Shown piece by piece: positions 56,582 through 62,152 of a stretch of DNA of 62,152 nt. Source of the DNA: a virus; IMG/VR virus record IMGVR_UViG_3300023178_003128, positions 1 through 62,152 of that record, one strand, 5' to 3'. Both the position numbers and the translations under genes were made by a program. Below the pieces are notes generated by a model. The model was not told where the DNA came from. It did not search any database and was given only the letters and a program-made list of their open reading frames with translations. The stretch's first letter is position 1; each line of letters begins with the position of its first letter.

Positions 56582-56908
56582 ATGGCAAATACTTTTAAAT
56601 CATATGTAGCTGCAAATGTATTGACAGGTGGTACTGTTGTCTATACTGTTCCTAGTTCTACAACAGGCACAGTTATAGGTTTATCACTTTCAAATAAAGG
56701 CACAGCTACTGTTACGGCAAATGTATTTTTGACGAGGTCCTCTGTTGACTATTCAATTATATCTAATGTGCCAATTACATCCGGCTCTACTTTGGTTCCT
56801 GTTGGTGCTGAACAGAAACTTGTTATGCAAGATGCCGATGAATTAAAAATAACAGTAAGTGCTAATAGTGTAGTTGATTGTATTGCTTCACTTTTAGAAA
56901 CAACATAA
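56582..56908 (+). CDS. Conserved fibre-region protein
   Basis: 108 aa. MANTFKSYVAANVLTGGTVVYTVPSSTTGTVIGLSLSNKGTATVTANVFLTRSSVDYSIISNVPITSGSTLVPVGAEQKLVMQDADELKITVSANSVVDCIASLLE, a single beta-sandwich. Such proteins accompany tail fibre genes in marine T4-like phages. Likely a virion decoration or fibre joint. Confidence 0.65.
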   Translation: MANTFKSYVAANVLTGGTVVYTVPSSTTGTVIGLSLSNKGTATVTANVFLTRSSVDYSIISNVPITSGSTLVPVGAEQKLVMQDADELKITVSANSVVDCIASLLETT

Positions 56909-56920
56909 TAGGAGTTTTTT

Positions 56921-57772
56921 GTGGGATACTTAGGTGCCGTAAATCCTTTATTTGATGCTGCTAGAGCTTTAGTTGGTAGAGAAGATGTAGATCGTTTTAA
57001 TGGCGATAGCTCAAATACATCATTCACCCTAACAAAATCAGTATTATACGCAACAGATGTTGATGTATGGGTTGACAATGTTCATCAAGAACCAAGAACA
57101 GATTATGATGTTGCTGGAAATGTATTAACTTTTGCTTCACCGCCAGCAACAGGATCAAACAACATATATGTAAATATTAGAGGTTCAGCTTATAACAATT
57201 ATGCTGTTGTTCCTGATGGTTCAATTACAGTTAATAAACTCGCAGATGAATTGAGGATTTTTGTTGATGACCAATTCACCGCTAATGGTACAGGAACAAC
57301 ATTTGAACTATCACAAGAACCTTTAAATGCTACAACATTAGTTGTTTCGATTGATGGTGTATTTCAATCACCAACAACAAATTACACACTTTCTGGAACA
57401 ACTTTGGAATTTACAGCTGCACCACATAATAATGCACAAGTATCTGTTAGACATTTAGGATTTAGAACAACAACAACTACATATCCACCTATAGCATCAA
57501 ATACAATTACAACTTTGATGTTACAGGATAATATTGTAACAGGAGATAAGTTAGATTTAGCTTCTGAATATTCTTCAACAACCGAAACCGCTAATGGTTC
57601 AGGACAAACATTCACTGTTACATCCGGATATAATGCAAACTCTGTTATTGTATTTTATAATGGAATTGCTCTTGTTCCTGTTGAGGATTATGATATATCA
57701 GGAACAACATTAACGACAACATTTACTCCAACCGCAAACTCGGTTGTAAGTATTAGATATTTACCAATATAG
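56921..57772 (+). CDS. Repeat-domain tail fibre protein, copy 1
   Basis: 283 aa, GTG start at 56921 after AGGAG. MGYLGAVNPLFDAARALV..., then three repeats of about 80 residues, each with xxFxGDGxxxxFTL...VxVxVDxVxQxPxxDYxxxGxxLxF...PPxxxxxxVxxxxxG (near 26-85, 110-175 and 215-283). The last repeat is nearly copied in the gene at 60018. Probably a fibre shaft or adaptor carrying the glycine-rich tip protein that follows 9 nt later. Confidence 0.7.
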   Translation: MGYLGAVNPLFDAARALVGREDVDRFNGDSSNTSFTLTKSVLYATDVDVWVDNVHQEPRTDYDVAGNVLTFASPPATGSNNIYVNIRGSAYNNYAVVPDGSITVNKLADELRIFVDDQFTANGTGTTFELSQEPLNATTLVVSIDGVFQSPTTNYTLSGTTLEFTAAPHNNAQVSVRHLGFRTTTTTYPPIASNTITTLMLQDNIVTGDKLDLASEYSSTTETANGSGQTFTVTSGYNANSVIVFYNGIALVPVEDYDISGTTLTTTFTPTANSVVSIRYLPI

Positions 57773-57781
57773 AGGAAATAA

Positions 57782-59236
57782 ATGGCTTCAACATCAAAAA
57801 CGATAGGCGATTTAATAGGTGCAGATGGTGCTGTAACAATACCTGGTGATGGTATTATATTAGCATCCGATTTAGCTGATAATTCAGTTACTACATCTAA
57901 AATTGTTGACGCTAATGTTACAAACGAAAAAATTGATTCTGTAGCTGCAAGTAAAATCACAGGAACATTAGATATAGCCTATGGTGGTACAGGTGCAACC
58001 AGTTCAACATCAGCACTAGACAATCTTTTGCCCGGCGGAGAAGTTTCCGGCTATGTCCTTAAAACTGGCGGTTCAGGCTCTTATTATTGGGGTTCCGCTA
58101 ATGCTGTTTCTGGTAATAGTGTTGGCACTATTATTAATTCAACTAGAATAGTAAATACAGCTAATGCTTCTCAAACGGTGTTTTCTTCTCCAACTTATAC
58201 ACAAGGCGCCAATCAATTAAGAGTTTACATTGATGGTGTAAGACAATTCCCAAGTGCTTACACCGAAACAAGTAACACCTCGTTCACTTTAGGTGAAGCT
58301 CAAGATGCAGGCACTATCGTTTTAGCTGAAGTTGATGGATATGTGGACTATACAGTCAACGCTTCAGATGTTGTATTTTCACCAACGAGCGATATAACAT
58401 CAAACAATGCTCAAGATGCTATTGCTGAAGTAGCAAGTGATTTATCTAATCTAGTCGTCCAAACATCTGGAATTGCTGATTCTGCTGTTACAACAGCTAA
58501 GATTGCTAATGCTAATGTTACTGTCGCAAAAATATCAGCAACAGGCACGGCTTCATCATCAACCTTCTTAAGAGGTGATGGTGCTTGGCAAGCTGTTGGC
58601 GGATTCTCTAATATGCAAGTATTTTCAACACCAGGAACATGGACCAATCCAGGCCAAGTTACAAAGGTTAAAGTGACTGTTCTTGCTGGCGGTGGCGGCG
58701 GTTGTGGTGGTAGAACACCCGGTAACTGGTCCAACAGTGGTGGTGGCACTTATCTAACACAGTCTGCTGCTGGTGGCGGAGCTGCTATTGAAGTTACAAA
58801 TATACCAACCTCACCTGTTCCTGTTACAGTTGGATCTGGAGGTGCTGGGGGTGCATTTCCTGGGTCAAACGGTACAACTTCAGCAGGAACACCTGGTGGC
58901 ACATCATCTTTTGGTTCTTATTGTTCAGCATCTGGTGGTGAGGGTGGCAAAGGACAAGTACCACAATATTCTAATTATCAATTAAGTGTTGGAGGTATTG
59001 GTTCTGGAGGTAATTATAATATTAGAGGTAGCGATGGTAGCTATAATACATCTGGCGCAGGAGCTTTGGGCTCAGGAGCAAAAATATTAAGTTTATATAA
59101 CGGTTTTAACAACACAAATGGTTGGAGTGCTGAATCTGGTTCTGGTGCAGGAGGAACTGGCATGACTTCAAGCGGTAACGGCACTGGTGGTGCCGGTGGT
59201 AGTGGTGGCTCAGGCGTGGTCATTGTAGAATGGTAA
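57782..59236 (+). CDS. Glycine-rich tail fibre tip, copy 1
   Basis: 484 aa. MASTSKTIGDLIGADGAVTIPGD; NSVTTSKIVDANVTNEKIDSVAASKITGT (fibre repeat KI/KL pattern); YGGTGATS; SGYVLKTGGSGSYYWGSANAVSG; VSSDLSNLVVQTSGIADSAVTTAKI; FLRGDGAW; then from about 300 a glycine-rich domain (LAGGGGGCGG..., GSGGAGGAFPG, SGAGGTGMTSSGNGTGGAGGSGGSGVVIVEW). Gly-rich ends of this kind form polyglycine-II sandwiches that bind receptors in T-even adhesins. Ends in VVIVEW like its paralogue at 60564 (VVIVEY). Confidence 0.78.
   Translation: MASTSKTIGDLIGADGAVTIPGDGIILASDLADNSVTTSKIVDANVTNEKIDSVAASKITGTLDIAYGGTGATSSTSALDNLLPGGEVSGYVLKTGGSGSYYWGSANAVSGNSVGTIINSTRIVNTANASQTVFSSPTYTQGANQLRVYIDGVRQFPSAYTETSNTSFTLGEAQDAGTIVLAEVDGYVDYTVNASDVVFSPTSDITSNNAQDAIAEVASDLSNLVVQTSGIADSAVTTAKIANANVTVAKISATGTASSSTFLRGDGAWQAVGGFSNMQVFSTPGTWTNPGQVTKVKVTVLAGGGGGCGGRTPGNWSNSGGGTYLTQSAAGGGAAIEVTNIPTSPVPVTVGSGGAGGAFPGSNGTTSAGTPGGTSSFGSYCSASGGEGGKGQVPQYSNYQLSVGGIGSGGNYNIRGSDGSYNTSGAGALGSGAKILSLYNGFNNTNGWSAESGSGAGGTGMTSSGNGTGGAGGSGGSGVVIVEW
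58533..58582 (+). repeat. 50-nt exact direct repeat, copy A
   Basis: Identical at all 50 positions to 62051-62100; codes for LSATGTASSSTFLRGDG-type residues. The equivalent place in the second fibre gene (61259-61308) is diverged. Points to recent exchange between fibre genes. Confidence 0.85.
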
Positions 59237-59264
59237 TTAATTTTTTAACAAAGGAAATAAAAAA

Positions 59265-59573
59265 ATGGCAAAGAAAGCATTAGTATCAACAATAGAAACA
59301 TCAGGTAATCCGGCTGATTTGGGTAACCGAGTTTTAGAGGTTGTTGAAGCTGGCCAAGAGTTTGAAACTCATTCTAGCCTTCAATGGAAAGATTGTGATG
59401 ATACAGTAGAATCTTTTAACTACTGGTGGAAAGATGGTGAATTTAAAAAATTACCACAAGCAGTTGATCCTGTTGAAGAAGCTGGTGAATTATCTCTGGA
59501 TGCAGATGGTAATCCTACCGAACAGCATGTATGGGATTGGGATTCAGAAACTTGGACTAAAGAATCAATTTAA
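59265..59573 (+). CDS. Putative tail fibre chaperone
   Basis: 102 aa: MAKKALVSTIETSGNPADLGNRVLEVVEAGQEFETHSSLQWKDCDDTVESFNYWWKDGEFKKLPQAVDPVEE..., acidic, Trp-rich. It has the size and setting of tail fibre assembly proteins that follow fibre genes, but the family is not certain. AAGGAAAT ribosome site. Confidence 0.55.
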   Translation: MAKKALVSTIETSGNPADLGNRVLEVVEAGQEFETHSSLQWKDCDDTVESFNYWWKDGEFKKLPQAVDPVEEAGELSLDADGNPTEQHVWDWDSETWTKESI

Positions 59574-59583
59574 GGAATAAAAA

Positions 59584-59964
59584 TTGGCGAACACTAAAGT
59601 CACAACCAAAACAATACAGGATGGTGCAATTACCAATTCTAAATTGGCAGGTAGTATTACCAACGATAAAATTACATCACTATCAGCATCTAAATTAACG
59701 GGTGCATTACCTGCAATTGATGGTTCAAATTTAACTGGTATTGCGCCACCTACAACATTAAATGCAGTCGGAACATATAGATTGATTGCTACTACGACTT
59801 CTAATAATAATAGCTCACCATATGGTGCAATAGGTAGTATTGCAGTAAATCCTGGATCATTAACAGGATCTTGGAGAGTTATGGACTTTATAACTACCAG
59901 CGCAATTTCAGGTCCGGTTCAGACCACTTATACCGTTGTAACATTATTAGTAAGGATATCATAA
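59584..59964 (+). CDS. Short fibre-type protein, possibly truncated
   Basis: 126 aa, TTG start at 59584. MANTKVTTKTIQDGAITNSKLAGSITNDKITSLSASKLTGALPAIDGSNLTGI has the fibre KL/KI repeat of the long fibre proteins, but it ends after 126 residues with no glycine-rich domain. It may be a remnant of a fibre gene or a short fibre in its own right. The unusual start and 15-codon frame right after it (59964) suggest erosion. Confidence 0.5.
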   Translation: MANTKVTTKTIQDGAITNSKLAGSITNDKITSLSASKLTGALPAIDGSNLTGIAPPTTLNAVGTYRLIATTTSNNNSSPYGAIGSIAVNPGSLTGSWRVMDFITTSAISGPVQTTYTVVTLLVRIS

Positions 59965-60011
59965 TGGCAACAGAAGCTGATATTAAAGGGTTAGTAATTA
60001 AAAGAGGATAA
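59964..60011 (+). pseudogene. 15-codon remnant frame in the fibre region
   Basis: ATG 59964 overlaps the previous TAA and runs MATEADIKGLVIKRG to TAA 60009-60011, directly ahead of the GTG at 60018. Too short to judge; could be a coupling leader or the broken end of a fibre gene. Confidence 0.25.
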
Positions 60012-60017
60012 CATAGA

Positions 60018-60554
60018 GTGTCATATTTAGGATCACAAGTAATTAGTTCAGGAACCATAAGGTCTGAAAGATTTTCTGGCAATAGTTCAGATACAGACTT
60101 TGTATTGTCACACGCTCATTCAAATGAAGCCTCATTATTAATATTTGTTTCTGGAACAAAACAAGATGCTTCAACTTATACAATTAGTAGTGGATTATTA
60201 CAATTTAGTTCACCACCAGCAGCAGGTACAAATAATATTGAAGTTATCTATTTAAATGGTCCCATATTACAATACTATGTGACTGATGGAAGTATTGGTA
60301 CTGCTCAGTTAGCAAACAATTCCGTCACCAATGATAAAGTAGAATTTACATATTCATCATCAACACAAACAGCTAATGGTTCAGGACAAACATTTACTGT
60401 AACTGATGGAACAACAGCCAATTCTGCTATCGTTACATATAACGGTATTATTTTATTACCCGTTACTGACTATGACATATCAGGAACAACATTAACAACA
60501 ACATTTACTCCAGTGGCTGGTTCAGAAATATCAGTTCGCTACTTACCAGTATAG
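60018..60554 (+). CDS. Repeat-domain tail fibre protein, copy 2
   Basis: 178 aa, GTG start at 60018 (MSYLGSQVISSGTIRSERFSGNSSDTDFVLS). Two of the repeats of the 283-aa paralogue are present: the middle repeat is missing. The C-terminal repeat (SSSTQTANGSGQTFTVTDGTTANSAIVTYNGIILLPVTDYDISGTTLTTTFTPVAGSEISVRYLPV) is very like 57550-57772 at DNA level. Followed after 9 nt by a glycine-rich tip gene, the same order as copy 1. Confidence 0.7.
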   Translation: MSYLGSQVISSGTIRSERFSGNSSDTDFVLSHAHSNEASLLIFVSGTKQDASTYTISSGLLQFSSPPAAGTNNIEVIYLNGPILQYYVTDGSIGTAQLANNSVTNDKVEFTYSSSTQTANGSGQTFTVTDGTTANSAIVTYNGIILLPVTDYDISGTTLTTTFTPVAGSEISVRYLPV

Positions 60555-60563
60555 AGGAAATAA

Positions 60564-61901
60564 ATGGCTTCGAATTCAAAAAATATTGCAGAACTTTTAA
60601 ACAGTGATACCCAAATAGCTCTTGCTGATATAGCTGATGGTTCAATTTCAGATGATAAAATTAGTGATGTATCAGCAACAAAATTAACTGGAACAGTTAG
60701 TGTCAACAACGGTGGTACCGGTGCTAGTGATGCTGGTTCTGCTATAAACAATCTTTTAGGTAGTGGCACATCTGGATATGTCCTTAAAACCGGTGGTGCT
60801 GGTTCATATTATTGGGGTTCTGCTAATGCTGTTTCTGGTAATAGTGTTGGCACCATTATTAACTCAACTAGACTTGTTCACACAGCTACTGCTAGTCAAA
60901 CGGTATTTGCTGCTCCAACTTATACAACTGGAGCTGGTCAGTTAAGAGTTTATATTGATGGTGTAAGGCAATTTCCAAGTGCTGTTACTGAAACATCTAA
61001 TACTTCATTTACACTTGATACAGGCGTAAGTTCTGGTACAGTTGTGATGGCAGAAGTTGATGCCTACACAGATTACACTGTTAATGCTTCAGATGTTGTA
61101 TTTTCACCCACAAGTGATGTAACATCAAACAATGCTCAAGATGCTATTGCTGAAGTAGCAAGTGATTTATCAAATTTGGTTGTTCAAACATCTGGAATTG
61201 CTGATTCGGCTGTTACAACAGCTAAGATTGCTGATGCTAATGTTACTATGGCTAAACTATCAGCAACAGGTTCAGCTTCATCATCAACATTCTTACGAGG
61301 CGATGGTGCTTGGCAGGCAGCAGGCGGCTTTGCCAATATGGAAGTATTTTCAATAGCTGGACCAGCTACTTGGACCAATCCAGGCCAAGTTACAAAAGTT
61401 AAAGTGACTGTTGTGGGTGCCGGTGGTGCTGGTGGAGGTACTACGGTATCGCCATCTCCAACAAATGGAAATGCAGGTGGAACATCTAGTTTTGGTACTT
61501 ATATGTCTGCTACTGGAGGTGGCGGTGGTGGTAATACAAGAGGCGCTGCAGGTGGTGCCAGCGGTGGAAATTTTGTTGTATATGGTAAAACTGGTAGTTT
61601 AACTCCCTCAACTGCTAACGTACCTGTTCATGGAGGTGATTCTCTATTAGGCTTTGGAGGACATCCAAGTACACCAGGCTCAGGATTTGGTTCAGGAGGA
61701 GGAGTAACATCATATGGACCAATAAATTTATATTCTGGTTCGGCTGGAGGCGCCACTGTTGGAATAATAAGTATTCCTACGAGTCCAGTTCCAATTACGG
61801 TTGGTGCTGGCGGAACAGCAGGCCCTGGTACTTGGCCTGGTCCATCTGGTCAATATGTTCCAGGTTTAGGCGCTGATGGTGTTGTAATAGTTGAATATTA
61901 A
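60564..61901 (+). CDS. Glycine-rich tail fibre tip, copy 2
   Basis: 445 aa, paralogue of 57782-59236. Shared: SGYVLKTGGAGSYYWGSANAVSGNSVGTIINSTRLV, QLRVYIDGVRQFPSAVTETSNTSFTLD, VVFSPTSDVTSNNAQDAIAEVASDLSNLVVQTSGIADSAVTTAKIADANV, FLRGDGAWQAAGGF, WTNPGQVTKVKVTV. From about 290 the glycine-rich part differs (GAGGAGGGTTVSPSPTNGNAGG..., ending GLGADGVVIVEY). A conserved stem with variable tip is expected of receptor-binding proteins under host pressure. Confidence 0.78.
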   Translation: MASNSKNIAELLNSDTQIALADIADGSISDDKISDVSATKLTGTVSVNNGGTGASDAGSAINNLLGSGTSGYVLKTGGAGSYYWGSANAVSGNSVGTIINSTRLVHTATASQTVFAAPTYTTGAGQLRVYIDGVRQFPSAVTETSNTSFTLDTGVSSGTVVMAEVDAYTDYTVNASDVVFSPTSDVTSNNAQDAIAEVASDLSNLVVQTSGIADSAVTTAKIADANVTMAKLSATGSASSSTFLRGDGAWQAAGGFANMEVFSIAGPATWTNPGQVTKVKVTVVGAGGAGGGTTVSPSPTNGNAGGTSSFGTYMSATGGGGGGNTRGAAGGASGGNFVVYGKTGSLTPSTANVPVHGGDSLLGFGGHPSTPGSGFGSGGGVTSYGPINLYSGSAGGATVGIISIPTSPVPITVGAGGTAGPGTWPGPSGQYVPGLGADGVVIVEY

Positions 61902-61909
61902 AATAAATA
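61902..61909 (+). promoter_or_regulatory. T4-like late promoter motif before fibre copy 3
   Basis: AATAAATA right after the stop of copy 2, 26 nt before ATG 61936, but in a general A-rich stretch. Confidence 0.35.
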
Positions 61910-61935
61910 AAAAAGTAAAATAACAAGGCATAAAA

Positions 61936-62152
61936 ATGGCAAATACTTTAGCTACGACAGAAGTTTTAAAAAATGCTTCAGTAACAAACGACAAACTTGC
62001 TGGAAGTATATCGCAAGATAAACTCGCTGGAGCTATTCCTATATCAAAGCTATCAGCAACAGGCACGGCTTCATCATCAACCTTCTTAAGAGGTGATGGT
62101 TCTTGGCAAGGTGCTGGAGGTCCAGGTTCATTCAATGTTGATTATTATACTT
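61936..62152 (+). CDS. Tail fibre tip, copy 3 (partial, runs off the window)
   Basis: The first 72 codons of another fibre gene: MANTLATTEVLKNASVTNDKLAGSISQDKLAGAIPISKLSATGTASSSTFLRGDGSWQGAGGPGSF. It has the KL repeat and FLRGDG block of copies 1 and 2 but with a shorter stem. The right edge cuts it. Confidence 0.75.
   Translation, partial: MANTLATTEVLKNASVTNDKLAGSISQDKLAGAIPISKLSATGTASSSTFLRGDGSWQGAGGPGSFNVDYYT
62051..62100 (+). repeat. 50-nt exact direct repeat, copy B
   Basis: Second copy of the repeat at 58533-58582, in the third fibre gene, 3.5 kb apart on the same strand. Confidence 0.85.

Noticed and set aside
1-62152. tRNA genes, integrase, transposase or attachment sites
   Set aside because: I found no cloverleaf-like segments, recombinase motifs or terminal inverted repeats; a tRNA scan was not possible by eye at full sensitivity.

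Overview
The window is a piece of a T4-like (myovirus) phage genome, AT-rich (about one-third GC by eye) and tightly packed, with most neighbouring genes overlapping by 1-4 bases. The T4 core genes seen are rnh, gp33, gp59, gp32, gp4, gp48, gp53, gp27-like, gp5-like, PAAR, gp25, gp6, gp7, gp8 and gp26. The accessory genes seen are 2OG oxygenases, a carbamoyltransferase, MazG, DUF6433 and DUF4815 families, ribosomal protein bS21 and a curli cluster. From family knowledge this fits the marine cyanophage/pelagimyophage branch. bS21 plus curli genes make a SAR11 (Pelagibacter) phage the best guess; the host is inference.

Layout. 1-1.5 kb: small membrane and zincin-like proteins. 1.5-6 kb: a ParB-like protein, a structured RNA with its own promoter and terminator, then an operon holding an Fe(II)/2OG oxygenase, a JmjC-type cupin and small conserved proteins. 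6-6.5 kb: bS21. 6.5-13.3 kb: a secretion and amyloid operon (CsgF, CsgG, a curlin, a FecR-domain protein, a 40-aa lipoprotein, a large curlin-repeat protein, a CHASE2 adenylate cyclase). 13.3-14.6 kb, minus strand: five small membrane or exported proteins. 14.7-29 kb: RNase H, glycosyltransferase, GalE, ClpP, a 49-aa protein with a clamp-binding tail, MazG, methyltransferase, AhpC peroxiredoxin, an outer-membrane barrel, carbamoyltransferase, an LPP20/DUF4384 envelope pair, a PD-(D/E)XK nuclease, a SleB hydrolase, gp33, gp59 and gp32. 30-36.4 kb, minus strand: tape-measure and lysozyme proteins, gp26, tail-tube-like protein and gp4. 36.5-49.9 kb: tube cap, hub and baseplate wedge. 49.9-62 kb: a 1998-aa DUF4815 protein and duplicated glycine-rich tail-fibre modules.

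Regulation readable in the sequence: six sigma70-type promoters (TTGACW, spacer exactly 17, mostly TGT extended -10) ahead of early or accessory genes, and a T4-like late motif (NATAAATA) ahead of virion, bS21, curli, lysis and gp32 genes. The late motif ahead of the curli operon suggests the amyloid is made late in infection. Main points for follow-up: the curli/FecR/CHASE2-cyclase operon; a roughly 255-nt pseudoknotted RNA with competing terminator hairpins; a canonical -1 frameshift site at the end of gp26 leading into an open extension just before the tape measure; and a promoter nested inside a terminator at 21.15 kb.
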